The notes: a model not told the origin generated them from the sequence alone. Shown: positions 1 through 9,109, numbered from the stretch's first letter. The stretch: 64,000 nucleotides of DNA from Pedobacter sp. AK013 (GCF_014205835.1 NZ_JACHCQ010000004.1:163627-227626); one strand, 5' to 3'. Program-made: numbers and translations.

Positions 1-53
1 TTGGAGAGTCGCTGAAATCAGATAGAATGATTGTATAACTGTAAACTGAATGC

Positions 54-110
54 TGGTTAATCGGTTAATTGTTTAAATTGGTTAACTGAAAATCGCAAAC
101 TGTTGACTGG
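54..110. repeat. TTAACC-rich intergenic tract, copy 1
   Basis: Variants of GGTTAATnGGTTAATTG recur back to back. A 22-nt stretch (59-80) is identical to 16704-16725. Related tracts lie at 6126-6152, 58232-58275, 58496-58562 and 59722-59784. All are intergenic. Confidence 0.6.
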
Positions 111-319
111 CTTTTAATAACTTATCGTTTGTGGCCATATTGAATTGCTTAAAGGTGTAAATTTTACACTAACTATGCGAGTGATTTAGAAATATTTTAA
201 TTATTAATAGGGGCTTTTGAGTTGAAAGGGCAATTCCTAGGTTTTATGCACATCTGTCAGTCTAAACTCATCATAATAAAAGAAAGCATTTTTCTTTAGG
301 TTGTAATGAGTTAAAAGGA

Positions 320-327
320 TAACTTTG
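320..327 (+). promoter_or_regulatory. Bacteroidota -7 element for the purF-like gene
   Basis: TAACTTTG matches the consensus TAnnTTTG and ends 18 nt before the ATG at 346. The in-frame TTG at 325 lies inside this element, so it is not the start codon. No clear TTTG -33 box is visible at the usual spacing. Confidence 0.65.
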
Positions 328-345
328 CGGCTTCAAACCCACACA

Positions 346-2247
346 ATGAGTGATCAGATAAAACACGAATGCGGAATCGCTTTTATTCGCCTGTTAAAAC
401 CACTTTCTTACTACCAGCAAAAGTACGGTACAGCACTTTACGGCCTTAACAAATTATACCTTTTAATGGAAAAACAGCATAACCGTGGCCAGGATGGCGC
501 AGGTATTGCCACCATTAAGCTGGATATGAAACCCGGCAGTAGGTACATTAGCCGATATCGTAGCATGGCATCAAATGCGGTAGCTGATATTTTCGAATAT
601 GTGCAGAACAAATTTGTTGATATCCAAGAAAACACTCCTGAATTAATGCAGGATACAGAATGGCTCAAAAACAACGTAAGCTTTATCGGCGAGGTGTTAA
701 TGGGCCATTTGCGTTATGGTACGCATGGTAAAAACAGTATCGAAAATTGCCACCCTTTTTTAAGGCAAAACAATTGGATGACACGTAACCTGGTTATTGC
801 AGGTAACTTTAACATGACCAATGTTGATGAGTTATTGGAACAATTATACGAGTTAGGTCAACATCCAAAAGAAAAAGCAGATACCGTAACGGTATTGGAA
901 AAAATCGGTCACTTTTTAGATGATGAGAACCAGGAGCTTTTTGATCAGTACAAAAAAGAAGGGCACGATAACGTTGCAATTACGCATAAAATATCTGATA
1001 ACTTAGATATTGCCAATATTCTTCGCCGCTCGGCCAAAACCTGGGATGGTGGTTATTCTATCTGTGGTATGGTTGGCAATGGTGATTCGTTTATTATGCG
1101 AGATCCGGCAGGTATCCGTCCGGCATATTATTATTATGATGATGAGATCGTTGTAGCGGCTTCTGAAAGGCCAGCTTTGCAAACTGCATTTAATATTCAG
1201 TTTAAAGATATTAAAGAGATCGATCCAGGTCATGCTTTAATTATCAAGAAAAATGGTGAGGTAAGCATGGAGCAATTCCGCGAGCCTACCGAAAGGTTGT
1301 CTTGCTCTTTCGAGCGTATCTATTTCTCAAAAGGAAGTGATGTAGAGATTTACCGCGAACGCAAGCAGTTAGGCCGTTTATTGAGTGATAAAATTCTTCA
1401 GGCGGTTAATTACGATTTAAAAAATACAGTATTTTCATTTATTCCAAATACGGCAGAAGTTGCGTTTTTTGGAATGGTTGACGGTGTTCAGCAATATGTG
1501 CGCAGGCACCAGAAAGATGTCCTCTTACATAAAAAAGAAACGCTAACAGATCAACAGCTCGAAGATTTGTTGTCTTTAGCTCCTCGTGTAGAAAAGCTGG
1601 CCGTTAAAGATGTAAAGTTAAGAACTTTCATCACCCAGGATGCAGATCGTAGCGAAATGGTGGCACACGTTTACGATACTACCTATGGTATTATCAATAA
1701 CCACCAAGATACTTTAGTTGCACTTGATGATTCGATTGTACGCGGTACCACCTTAAAGCAGAGTATTATTAAAATTGTTGACCGTTTACACCCTAAGAAA
1801 ATCATTATTGTTTCTTCGGCCCCTCAGATCCGTTACCCTGATTGTTATGGTATCGATATGAGTAGGATGGGACAGTTCGTGGCTTTCGATGCGGCTATTC
1901 AGTTGTTAACAGAGCGCGGTATGTGGCAGGTAATAGAGGATGTTTACACTAAATGTAAAGCTTCGTTACTATTACCTAAAGAGGAGATTGTAAACCACGT
2001 TAAAGATATTTACAAACCGTTTACGCCAGAAGAAATTTCGGCTAAAATTGCACAGATCATCACCCCAAAAGGTACTGTTGCCGAGGTGGAGGTAATTTAT
2101 CAAAGTTTAGAGAACCTGCACGAGGCTTGTCCGAAAAATAAAGGTGATTGGTATTTCTCAGGGAATTACCCAACTCCAGGCGGGAACAAAGTAGTTAATA
2201 AAGCTTTTGTTAACTGGAAAGAAGGAAATAACCAAAGGGCTTACTAG
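346..2247 (+). CDS. purF: Amidophosphoribosyltransferase-like (PurF family) glutamine amidotransferase, 633 aa
   Basis: PurF transfers glutamine-derived ammonia to PRPP, giving phosphoribosylamine, the first committed step of purine synthesis. The N-terminal class II glutaminase domain begins with the nucleophile Cys9 in the context HECGIAF, after a short propeptide. Glutaminase signatures HNRGQDGAG and GHLRYGTHG follow. The phosphoribosyltransferase PRPP loop LDDSIVRGTT is near residues 459-468. At 633 aa it is longer than the roughly 470-510 aa E. coli and Bacillus enzymes because of insertions in the glutaminase domain and a C-terminal extension; long forms occur in Bacteroidota. The start is set at ATG 346 because an upstream in-frame TTG sits in the promoter. 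A second, canonical purF elsewhere in the genome is possible. Confidence 0.85.
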   Translation: MSDQIKHECGIAFIRLLKPLSYYQQKYGTALYGLNKLYLLMEKQHNRGQDGAGIATIKLDMKPGSRYISRYRSMASNAVADIFEYVQNKFVDIQENTPELMQDTEWLKNNVSFIGEVLMGHLRYGTHGKNSIENCHPFLRQNNWMTRNLVIAGNFNMTNVDELLEQLYELGQHPKEKADTVTVLEKIGHFLDDENQELFDQYKKEGHDNVAITHKISDNLDIANILRRSAKTWDGGYSICGMVGNGDSFIMRDPAGIRPAYYYYDDEIVVAASERPALQTAFNIQFKDIKEIDPGHALIIKKNGEVSMEQFREPTERLSCSFERIYFSKGSDVEIYRERKQLGRLLSDKILQAVNYDLKNTVFSFIPNTAEVAFFGMVDGVQQYVRRHQKDVLLHKKETLTDQQLEDLLSLAPRVEKLAVKDVKLRTFITQDADRSEMVAHVYDTTYGIINNHQDTLVALDDSIVRGTTLKQSIIKIVDRLHPKKIIIVSSAPQIRYPDCYGIDMSRMGQFVAFDAAIQLLTERGMWQVIEDVYTKCKASLLLPKEEIVNHVKDIYKPFTPEEISAKIAQIITPKGTVAEVEVIYQSLENLHEACPKNKGDWYFSGNYPTPGGNKVVNKAFVNWKEGNNQRAY

Positions 2248-2435
2248 CCCCTAAATCCCCTAAAGGGGACTTGAATAACAAATAGCTCATAGTAATATGG
2301 GCTATTTTTTTGCGTTTATTTTTTGCTGCGGAGAAAGAAAGAGTTCCTAGACTCTGCTACTATTGGCAGTTTCTTAGGGAAAGGTCATCATTGCTTCGTC
2401 AGTGTTGAGGGTTCAATTGTTTTTCCCGCCCACGC

Positions 2436-2480
2436 GTCGTCCTGAATTTATTTCAGGATCTGTTTTTTTTTTTTTTTTTT
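2436..2480. repeat. REP-like palindrome followed by an 18-T homopolymer
   Basis: CCTGAATTTATTTCAGG (2441-2457) is an imperfect palindrome preceded by GTCGT. Near-copies are at 10327-10345 and 10601-10621. A run of 18 T follows at 2463-2480 and could act as the U-tract of a terminator for the purF-like gene. Confidence 0.55.
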
Positions 2481-2651
2481 GATAATGTATTGGATAACAG
2501 GTGTTTAATGTTTTATTGATTCGTGAGGACACAAACCACGGCGGAAGATAACTTTAGGAGATGGTCTCCATAAAATTCTTCCGTCATTCCTATGATTTTT
2601 ACCATCAAGACACTAAGAAGGTTCATGTTCATTTAATAATACTGCCTTTTC

Positions 2652-2766
2652 GTACCTAAACCTGACATTCGCGGAAAGCCCGGAGCCCGATCCTCCATCG
2701 GGTGAGGAATGCAGCATTGGCAGGACTAAAAATAATAGCAGCACTTCACCTGCTTTCCAAAACATA
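2652..2766 (+). repeat. Dispersed intergenic element, degenerate copy A
   Basis: It shares CTAAACCnGACATTnGCGG and the terminal block GGCAGGACT ... CTGCTTTCCAAAA with the fuller copies at 18577-18820 and 18861-19106. Only the right half is recognisable. Confidence 0.45.
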
Positions 2767-2866
2767 ATTTTAATCACCATGGCATAGAGAAGCAAAATAG
2801 TTAACTGGTGCCATCTGTCATCCTATTCCAAATGGCCAGAACCAGGATTTATTTATCGCGGAAAAT

Positions 2867-3493
2867 CTATGCGTAGAATTTCAGATAAGTTTTAATGATG
2901 AGCCAGAAAGCAAAGAAGATGATGACTACACCGGCAATTTTATTCAGCTTTTTAAGTGCATCTTCCTTTATTTTATAACGGAGTTTACTGGAGTAAAAGC
3001 TCTTTGCTCCATCGATGCTTAATTGAGTAGCCATGGCGATAAAAAAGCAAACTAATTTTTCGTTCAGCATATTGTTCAATTTAACCGAAATGATCCCACT
3101 TACAATAATCCAGAACATAAGGGTAGAAGGGGTGAGGATGCACATTAAGAAGCCTTTGAGCACATACCCCCGTTTACTCACTTTTTGAAGCGTTGAACTA
3201 TCATAGTGCACTGTTATTTTAGAAACCAGGTAATATATACCTACGGCAAGCAGAAATACACCGCCAATACTGCCAACATATTTATCAAATTCGGCTTTAT
3301 AATCAACAAACTGACTCCCAAAAAGGACCAATGCAATTAAGATCACATCACTAATAATTACGCCAACAGCTAAAGAAAACCCAGCTTTGAAGCCCCTTTC
3401 TATGCTGGTTTTGATCATTGCAAAAAATACCGGCCCAGTTAAAAAAGACGAAATAATCCCTGCTCCTATACCGAGTAATATGGCTTCAAACAT
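2867..3493 (-). CDS. LysE family amino-acid exporter, 208 aa
   Basis: This is a small multi-spanning membrane protein with the LysE/RhtB layout. The hydrophobic N-terminus contains GIGAGIISSFLTGPVFFAMI with the family's glycine/proline-rich first helix, followed by a charged segment with GFKAGFSLAVGVIISD and further helices. Members export amino acids or small metabolites by proton exchange; the substrate cannot be read from sequence. Its length is normal for the family. It is transcribed divergently from the neighbouring MFS sugar transporter, with 142 bp between the two start codons, so the two may share control sequences. Confidence 0.85.
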   Translation of the reverse strand: MFEAILLGIGAGIISSFLTGPVFFAMIKTSIERGFKAGFSLAVGVIISDVILIALVLFGSQFVDYKAEFDKYVGSIGGVFLLAVGIYYLVSKITVHYDSSTLQKVSKRGYVLKGFLMCILTPSTLMFWIIVSGIISVKLNNMLNEKLVCFFIAMATQLSIDGAKSFYSSKLRYKIKEDALKKLNKIAGVVIIFFAFWLIIKTYLKFYA

Positions 3494-3519
3494 GCATTGT
3501 ATTGTTTATAATATGCGAA

Positions 3520-3574
3520 TATGCAACTTTATACCTAAACATATAACATTTATTTTTGTTGCATAGGTTGCATA
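3520..3574. promoter_or_regulatory. GTTGCATA words in the divergent promoter region
   Basis: TATGCAAC at 3520-3527 is an inverted match to GTTGCATA at 3558-3565 and 3567-3574. The last two are direct repeats 9 bp apart. They may be binding sites for a regulator of the divergent LysE and MFS genes; no regulator gene is adjacent. Confidence 0.25.
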
Positions 3575-3635
3575 AAATTACTGGTTTTCATTTTTTTTTA
3601 TTTATGTTTAGAGCCACTAAAACTAAATTTAAAAA

Positions 3636-5072
3636 ATGAGTTCAGAACAAACACAAACCAAATGGGGGCAATTTATTCCTTTGGTCACGGTATTCTTTTT
3701 CTGGGGCTTTGTGGCCGCCAGTAATGACATTTTAATACCGGTATTTAAGCAGGCTTTTAATTTAACTCAATTCCAAAGCCAGTTGGTATCATTTGCATTT
3801 TACATTGCATACACGGTTGGGGCTTTAATTTATAATGGCATTTCGGTAGTAATGGGGCAGGACATTGTAAATAAACTAGGCTACAAAAACTCTTTGGCTT
3901 TGGGGCTTGTTATTTCGGCAGCTGGAACGCTTTTGTTTTATCCGGCAGCAAATCTGCACTCATTTCCGCTAATGTTATCTGGCTTGTTTATTGTTGCCCT
4001 GGGTTTCTCTTTACAACAAACTGTTGCAAATCCTTTAGCTATTGCTTTGGGGCCAATTAAAACTGGTTCACAACGTTTAACTCTTGCAGGGGGTATTAAT
4101 AATTTTGGTACAACCATTGGCCCCTTGTTGGTAAACTTCGCTATTTTTGGTGTTGCTACAAGCGCTACTACCAATGTGAGCATCGAAAGTGTAAAAATTC
4201 CATATTTAATACTAGGAGTAGCCTTTCTTTTAGTAGCTGTATTTTTAAAAATGTCGTCTTTGCCTGATCGACCTACTTTAGTAGAAGCTTCAGCTAATGA
4301 TACTAAATCGATTAAGGGCTCTGCTTTGAACTACCCACAGCTGGTACTGGGAATGATTGCTATTTTTCTATATGTTGGCGTAGAGGTGTCTACTGCCAGT
4401 AATTTGCCGGCATATATGGAAGAGAAATTAAGATTTGCCATTAAAGATATTGCGCCATATGTTTCTTTATACTGGGCCAGTTTAATGATTGGTCGTTGGA
4501 CAGGGGCGGTAGAAGCTTTTACTGAAGATATGACCTTGCAAAAAATATTGAGATTTGTAGCACCTTATTTAGCTTTTGGTGTTTTCTTAATTGCAAATGC
4601 TATCGCCAAACACGATTTAACACCATTTTATGTATACGCAGCCGTAATAGTTGTATTAATTGGCGCCGATATGGCCAGTAAAGGAAACCCGGCGCGCATG
4701 TTATTAATTTTTTCGGTAATGGGCATTATAGCCTTATTTATCGGTATGTTTACTACAGGTATGACTAGTGTTTACGCGTTTACCAGTGTGGGTTTATTCT
4801 GCAGCACTTTGTGGCCGTGTATTTTTACTTTGGCTGTTAGTGGCTTAGGTAAGCACACCAGTCAAGGAAGTAGTTTTTTAATTATGATGATTATGGGAGG
4901 TGGTATTGTGAGTTTAGCGCAAGGATACCTTTCAAAGTTTACAGGTATCCAATACAGTTACTTAGTCGGGGTGGTGTGTTTCGCATATCTTGCATTCTAT
5001 GCAATTAAAGGAAGTGCTATTTTGAAGACACAGGGAATTAATTTTGATGAGAAAATTTCTGGTGGACATTAA
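3636..5072 (+). CDS. FucP-type MFS sugar transporter, 478 aa
   Basis: This is a 12-helix major facilitator of the glucose/galactose/fucose:proton symporter (FucP) family in the inner membrane. The N-terminus WGQFIPLVTVFFFWGFVAASNDIL matches the family signature of a helix 1 carrying FFxWGF and an Asn-Asp pair. The segment AGGINNFGTTIGP resembles the helix 5 family signature. Bacteroidota use such carriers for hexose or fucose uptake; the exact sugar is not predictable. No hydrolase or kinase gene is adjacent, so it is probably monocistronic. The ATG follows an A-rich leader without a Shine-Dalgarno sequence. Confidence 0.85.
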   Translation: MSSEQTQTKWGQFIPLVTVFFFWGFVAASNDILIPVFKQAFNLTQFQSQLVSFAFYIAYTVGALIYNGISVVMGQDIVNKLGYKNSLALGLVISAAGTLLFYPAANLHSFPLMLSGLFIVALGFSLQQTVANPLAIALGPIKTGSQRLTLAGGINNFGTTIGPLLVNFAIFGVATSATTNVSIESVKIPYLILGVAFLLVAVFLKMSSLPDRPTLVEASANDTKSIKGSALNYPQLVLGMIAIFLYVGVEVSTASNLPAYMEEKLRFAIKDIAPYVSLYWASLMIGRWTGAVEAFTEDMTLQKILRFVAPYLAFGVFLIANAIAKHDLTPFYVYAAVIVVLIGADMASKGNPARMLLIFSVMGIIALFIGMFTTGMTSVYAFTSVGLFCSTLWPCIFTLAVSGLGKHTSQGSSFLIMMIMGGGIVSLAQGYLSKFTGIQYSYLVGVVCFAYLAFYAIKGSAILKTQGINFDEKISGGH

Positions 5073-5136
5073 TTTTTAATAAAGTAATTTTACAGCCACA
5101 GAGATTTAGTTCTTTGTGGCTTTTTTGATTTTTATA

Positions 5137-5595
5137 ATGACAGATAAACCAAGTTTCGATTCGATATTTATGAACCTGGCCACCGATTTGGCTGCCCGTT
5201 CACATTGTGTGCGTGCTCATGTAGGTGCAGTATTAACAAAAGATACCCGCATAATTTCTATTGGTTATAATGGTCCGCCGGCCGGTACCCATAATTGTGA
5301 CGAAGAATGGCCAGAGCATGGCTGCGCGCGCGATAGTAAAGGAAGTTGTTCTTTGGCATTACATGCGGAGGAAAACGCGATCCTCTATGCCTCAAAAAAT
5401 GGATCCAAGATAGAAGGATGTACTTTATATACCACCTTGTCGCCTTGTATTGCCTGTGCCCGCTTAATTTTATCTTCAGGAATCAAACTGGTATACTATT
5501 CTAAATCTTATGCAGCTTATAAAGGTTTGCCTAGCGACGAAGGCGTAGATTTTTTAAGAAAATTTGGGGTAGAAGTGATTTTGATAGAATCATAA
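5137..5595 (+). CDS. Deoxycytidylate (dCMP) deaminase family protein, 152 aa
   Basis: This is a zinc-dependent deaminase likely converting dCMP to dUMP for thymidylate synthesis. The zinc/catalytic motif HAEENAI is at residues 76-82 and PCIACA near 103-108. The Cys-rich stretch CDEEWPEHGCARDSKGSC before the active site is typical of ComEB/dCMP deaminases rather than cytidine deaminases. I chose ATG 5137 (MTDKPSFD) over an upstream in-frame GTG at 5116, which would add a short hydrophobic stretch unlike the family. The gene lies 64 bp after the MFS transporter. Confidence 0.85.
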   Translation: MTDKPSFDSIFMNLATDLAARSHCVRAHVGAVLTKDTRIISIGYNGPPAGTHNCDEEWPEHGCARDSKGSCSLALHAEENAILYASKNGSKIEGCTLYTTLSPCIACARLILSSGIKLVYYSKSYAAYKGLPSDEGVDFLRKFGVEVILIES

Positions 5596-5739
5596 AGGTT
5601 CTGTGGTCCATTTGTTATTAGTTTATTGGCGACTGTGAGCTGTATAACAGTTCACCAGAGTTTGTACTTAAAACATAACTCATTTTTATCTTGACAATTT
5701 GACAAGTTTTGCTTGTATTTGATTATAAAACTTTTAGTT
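5596..5739. other. Short spacer with drifting-word sequence
   Basis: The DNA carries loosely repeated words (TGTGAGCTGTATAACAGTTCACCAG) of the kind seen in other spacers of this window. I find no gene or terminator. Confidence 0.4.
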
Positions 5740-5975
5740 ATGAAAACAATGTCGGTTGGTGAATTTAAAGCTCATTTTTCTGAAGTTTTGGAAGATATTA
5801 AAGCAGGTTCAGCATAGCTGTAACTTTTGGCAGGAAAAAGGAAGTCATTGGTTACTTTGTTCCTGAATTAGAAAAAAGTAATAGCGAACGTAAAATCGGT
5901 ATGCTAGATGGAAAGGCTGAAGTAATATTTAAAGACGATTTCGAAATGACCGAAGAGGAGTTTTTAGGATTATGA
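5740..5975 (+). pseudogene. Frameshifted Phd/YefM-type antitoxin remnant
   Basis: The first frame reads MKTMSVGEFKAHFSEVLEDI and then KAGSA before a TAG at 5815. A shift of one base near 5808-5811 restores a frame reading SIAVTFGRKKEVIGYFVPEL and onward to a TGA at 5973-5975. Joined, this gives about 78 aa with the Phd/YefM fold signature: an N-terminal helix contacting DNA, then a GxKEVIGYFVP strand. The reading frame therefore looks broken by a one-base deletion. The stop overlaps the start of the PIN-domain remnant (ATGA at 5972-5975), as in intact operons of this type. Sequencing error is the alternative explanation for the shift. Confidence 0.7.
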
Positions 5976-6130
5976 TTTACTTGTTAGATACCCATGGACT
6001 AATTTGGTCGCTAATGTATTCTTCTAAGCTCTCTAATAATTGCTTAGAAATTCTAAAGAACAAAAAAAATATAATTTCGGTAAGCGCAATAAGTTTTTGG
6101 GAAATATCTTTAAAGCATTCTTTTGATTAA
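5972..6130 (+). pseudogene. Truncated PIN-domain (VapC-like) toxin, 52 codons
   Basis: The frame reads MIYLLDTHGLIWSL, the classic PIN start with the first acidic metal ligand in LLDTH, and continues to ISVSAISFWEISLKHSFD before TAA. Intact PIN toxins of this group are about 120-130 aa and carry three or four acidic active-site residues. Here only the first half of the fold is left, so nuclease activity is not expected. The coding match stops where a TTAACC-type intergenic tract begins at 6126. The partner antitoxin just upstream is also broken, so the locus looks dead. Confidence 0.72.
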
Positions 6131-6152
6131 CTGTTCAAATCGGTTAATTAAC
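6126..6152. repeat. TTAACC-rich intergenic tract, copy 2
   Basis: TTAACTGTTCAAATCGGTTAATTAAC is related to 54-110 and 16691-16730. It starts inside the last codons of the truncated toxin frame, which makes it the visible junction of the deletion. Confidence 0.5.
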
Positions 6153-6243
6153 TCCTGTTGCCAAACGCTCAGCTCCAAACCGACTCCGGACTTTTTCCTT
6201 CAAAAATCTTAAATCTCTGGTCTCAAATATCATATCTAATTAC

Positions 6244-6251
6244 TACTTTTG
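6244..6251 (+). promoter_or_regulatory. -7 promoter element abutting the guaA start codon
   Basis: TACTTTTG fits TAnnTTTG and ends only 3 nt before the ATG at 6255. With transcription starting a few bases downstream of the element, the mRNA would be leaderless or nearly so. An in-frame TTG at 6249 lies inside the element and is not the start. Confidence 0.7.
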
Positions 6252-6254
6252 CGG

Positions 6255-7784
6255 ATGCAAGAGAAAATCATTATCGTCGATTTTGGTTCGCAATTTACAC
6301 AGCTCATCGCCCGTAGGGTTCGCGAACTAAATATTTACTGTGAAATATATCCATACAACAATCTTCCTGAGGTTACGCCTGATGTAAAAGGAGTTATATT
6401 TTCAGGTAGTCCTTATTCTGTCCGTCAGGAAGATGCACCTCAAATCGATTTATCGAAATACCATTTAAAATATCCATTATTGGCTGTTTGTTATGGTGCA
6501 CAATATATTGCCCAACATTCTGGCGGTGCTGTTCAGCCATCTTCAACACGCGAGTACGGCCGTGCTAACCTGAATTTTGTAAACCAGGAGAACAAATTAT
6601 TTAAAGGTATAAACATCGACTCGCAAGTTTGGATGAGCCACGGAGATACCATTACCGATATTCCTGAAAACTTTGAATTGATTGCCAGTACCGATAGTGT
6701 AAAAGTGGCAGCTTATCATATTAAAGATTCAGATACTTATGCTATCCAGTTTCACCCTGAGGTAACGCACAGTATTGATGGAAAAATCCTTTTAGAAAAC
6801 TTTTTGGTTGATATATGTGGATGTAGCCAGGATTGGACTTCTGCTGCTTTTGTTGAAACTACCATTGCCGATATTAAAGCTACTGTAGGTAACGATAAAG
6901 TTGTTCTGGCGCTTTCGGGCGGTGTTGACAGTAGTGTTGCGGCGGTACTTTTGCATAAAGCCATTGGTACAAACCTACACTGTATATTTGTTGATAACGG
7001 CTTATTGCGCAAAAATGAATATGAAAGTGTTTTAGAGCAATACAAAGATTTTGGCTTAAATATTAAGGGGGTTGATGCAAAGGATAAATTCTTGGGTCAG
7101 TTGGCCGGAGTAGAAGATCCAGAAACAAAACGTAAAATTATTGGCCGTGTATTTATCGAAGTTTTCGACGAAGAATCTCATCTTATTCAAGATGTAAAAT
7201 GGTTGGCTCAGGGTACAATTTACCCGGATATTATTGAATCTATTTCGGTTAAAGGTCCATCTGCAACCATTAAATCGCACCATAATGTAGGCGGTTTGCC
7301 AGATTTTATGAAACTTAAAGTAGTAGAACCACTTAAAACTTTGTTTAAAGATGAAGTAAGAAGAGTAGGTACCACTTTAGGTTTAGAATCGTTTATTTTA
7401 GGTCGCCATCCATTTCCTGGACCAGGTTTAGGCATCCGCATTATTGGAGAGGTTACTCCAGAAAAGGTAGCCATTTTACAAGATGCCGATAAAATTTATA
7501 TCGACAATTTAAAAGAAGCAGGCCTTTACGATAAAGTATGGCAGGCAGGCGCTATCTTCTTGCCAGTGAGATCCGTTGGAGTAATGGGCGATGAACGTAC
7601 TTACGAAAATGTAATTGCACTAAGAGCGGTAGAATCGCTTGATGGAATGACAGCAGATTGGTGCCACCTACCTTATCCGGTATTGGCTAAAATCTCAAAC
7701 GAAATCATCAATAAAGTTAAAGGCATCAATAGAGTGGTATATGATATCAGCTCTAAACCACCTGCGACTATCGAGTGGGAATAG
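6255..7784 (+). CDS. guaA: GMP synthase (glutamine-hydrolysing), 509 aa
   Basis: GuaA converts XMP to GMP using ATP and glutamine. The N-terminal class I amidotransferase carries the nucleophile Cys79 in AVCYGAQ and the catalytic His167 in HPEV. The ATP-pyrophosphatase domain follows, with the P-loop [11 protein letters not shown] near residue 221. The C-terminal dimerisation domain ends in the family signature KPPATIEWE. Length and domain order are normal. The gene stands alone behind its own promoter and is followed by a hairpin at 7844-7876, so it is probably monocistronic. Confidence 0.97.
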   Translation: MQEKIIIVDFGSQFTQLIARRVRELNIYCEIYPYNNLPEVTPDVKGVIFSGSPYSVRQEDAPQIDLSKYHLKYPLLAVCYGAQYIAQHSGGAVQPSSTREYGRANLNFVNQENKLFKGINIDSQVWMSHGDTITDIPENFELIASTDSVKVAAYHIKDSDTYAIQFHPEVTHSIDGKILLENFLVDICGCSQDWTSAAFVETTIADIKATVGNDKVVLALSGGVDSSVAAVLLHKAIGTNLHCIFVDNGLLRKNEYESVLEQYKDFGLNIKGVDAKDKFLGQLAGVEDPETKRKIIGRVFIEVFDEESHLIQDVKWLAQGTIYPDIIESISVKGPSATIKSHHNVGGLPDFMKLKVVEPLKTLFKDEVRRVGTTLGLESFILGRHPFPGPGLGIRIIGEVTPEKVAILQDADKIYIDNLKEAGLYDKVWQAGAIFLPVRSVGVMGDERTYENVIALRAVESLDGMTADWCHLPYPVLAKISNEIINKVKGINRVVYDISSKPPATIEWE

Positions 7785-7843
7785 CTTTTAGTTTGGTATT
7801 GTGAGTTTTCAGTTTGTAGTACAAACAGCATAAAATAAAGGTG

Positions 7844-7882
7844 ATGCTAGCAAGGTGGAATAAACTTTGCTAGCATATTTTG
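7844..7882 (+). terminator. Hairpin after guaA
   Basis: ATGCTAGCAA (7844-7853) pairs perfectly with TTGCTAGCAT (7867-7876), followed by ATTTTGTT. It fits a factor-independent terminator of guaA, though the U-tract is short. Confidence 0.6.
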
Positions 7883-7897
7883 TTAAAAATGATAGGT

Positions 7898-9109
7898 ATG
7901 AATTTCAAGAAGGTTTATGGGTTGCTGGTTTTGTTTGCGGTAGTTTTGGGTGCTTGTTCGCCTAAAATCAGGACACCCAAACCTGAAGCAGGTAAACCGG
8001 TTGAAAAAGAAAAACCAACAGATAAAAAGCCTATCAAAAAAATTTCGCAGGCAAGCGTTTCCCTGCTTGTTCCCTTTAAATTGGATGAGCTGAATTTAAA
8101 AACAGCCACAAAAGCCGATATTGAGAAATATGCCATGCCTATTGATTTCTATCAGGGCTTTAAATTAGGATTGGATTCTGCCGCAGCCCAGGGTCTAAAT
8201 TTTAAACTGAATGTTTTCGATACGCAAGATGATAATGCACATATATCGCTCTTGTACAAAAATGAGCGGTTTAAACAAAGCAATTTAATTATTGGCCCCG
8301 TTTTTCCCGATGGATTAAAGTTTATCGCCAATTATGCCAAAGAAAATAACGCAATTATTGTGTCTCCTTTGGCCGCTTCCGAACCCGCTGAATTTAATAA
8401 TCCAAATCTGGTGTCAATTGTAAATAATATTGACTTACATGGAAAAAAGATAGTCACATACATTGCTAAAAACTATAATCCTGCTAATACTATAGTGGTG
8501 TTGATTAATCCTAAGAAAACAGAAGACGAACAGTTTGCGGCACCAATAAGGAATTATTTTAAAAGCAATACAAAGTTTGTGGTACAGGAGTATGCTTCGG
8601 CTTATGCTTTTGAAACAAAAATGATTAAAGGTAAAGACTATGTAGTAGTGCTTACCTCATCCGACAGGACTTTTGTATTGCCAACAATAGAAAAACTGTA
8701 TAAATTAAAGCATCTACCTGCAGGTGGTTATAGTATTAATTTGTTTGGTCATCCTAACTGGGTAAAACAGAATTATCCTACAGATAAATTACAAGATCTG
8801 AATACGATTATCAGCTCTTCTTATAAAATAGACTACAAAAGCAGTGCAGTTATTGCCTTTGTTAAAAAATACCGCTACAGGTACGGATTTGAGCCTGGAG
8901 AATACGCTTTTAAGGGCTTTGATATTGGGTACTATTTCGGTAAACTGTTAACCACATACGGAGAGGATTATAGAGATTATCTGATAAAAGATAAATATAA
9001 AGGGCTACATAATAACTTTTCATTTATCCATGATGAAAAATTAGGTTATATTAACACCAGTTTAATGTTACTGAAGTTTAAAAATTTTGCTTTAAACATA
9101 GTTGAGTAA
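7898..9109 (+). CDS. Lipoprotein with type 1 periplasmic-binding-protein fold, 403 aa
   Basis: A lipoprotein signal peptide ends with the lipobox VLGAC at residues 16-20. A Lys/Pro-rich linker follows. The body resembles Leu/Ile/Val-type (Peripla_BP_6) receptors: VSLLVPF strand, YQGFKLGLDSAA, the segment LIIGPVFPDGLKFIANYAKE and the repeated alternation of strands and helices. No ABC transporter genes are nearby, so it is unlikely to be a simple uptake receptor; an envelope or cell-wall sensing role is possible. Two ATGs compete for the start (7889 and 7898); I prefer 7898 because it gives a standard signal peptide. Confidence 0.75.
   Translation: MNFKKVYGLLVLFAVVLGACSPKIRTPKPEAGKPVEKEKPTDKKPIKKISQASVSLLVPFKLDELNLKTATKADIEKYAMPIDFYQGFKLGLDSAAAQGLNFKLNVFDTQDDNAHISLLYKNERFKQSNLIIGPVFPDGLKFIANYAKENNAIIVSPLAASEPAEFNNPNLVSIVNNIDLHGKKIVTYIAKNYNPANTIVVLINPKKTEDEQFAAPIRNYFKSNTKFVVQEYASAYAFETKMIKGKDYVVVLTSSDRTFVLPTIEKLYKLKHLPAGGYSINLFGHPNWVKQNYPTDKLQDLNTIISSSYKIDYKSSAVIAFVKKYRYRYGFEPGEYAFKGFDIGYYFGKLLTTYGEDYRDYLIKDKYKGLHNNFSFIHDEKLGYINTSLMLLKFKNFALNIVE

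Larger units (their letters stand above)
1..345. other. Intergenic leader before the purF-like gene
   Basis: I see no gene here. The stretch holds a TTAACC-rich word tract (54-110) and, at its right end, a TAnnTTTG promoter element at 320-327. The remainder is AT-rich sequence with no convincing hairpin. Confidence 0.6.
2248..2866. other. Convergent intergenic region with repeats, no gene
   Basis: It lies between the 3' ends of two convergent genes. It holds a CCCCTAAA...CCCCTAAAGGGG motif just after the stop codon, a short palindrome ending in an 18-T run (2463-2480), and a degenerate copy of the dispersed intergenic element near its right end. A 60-codon open frame on the minus strand overlaps that element and is not credible as a gene. 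Confidence 0.6.

Noticed and set aside
325..345. Longer N-terminus of the purF-like gene from a TTG codon
   Set aside because: The TTG lies inside a TAACTTTG promoter element; the ATG at 346 gives the usual short propeptide before the catalytic Cys.
2613..2795. 60-codon minus-strand open frame after the purF-like gene
   Set aside because: It overlaps the degenerate element copy A; its sequence does not look like a protein.
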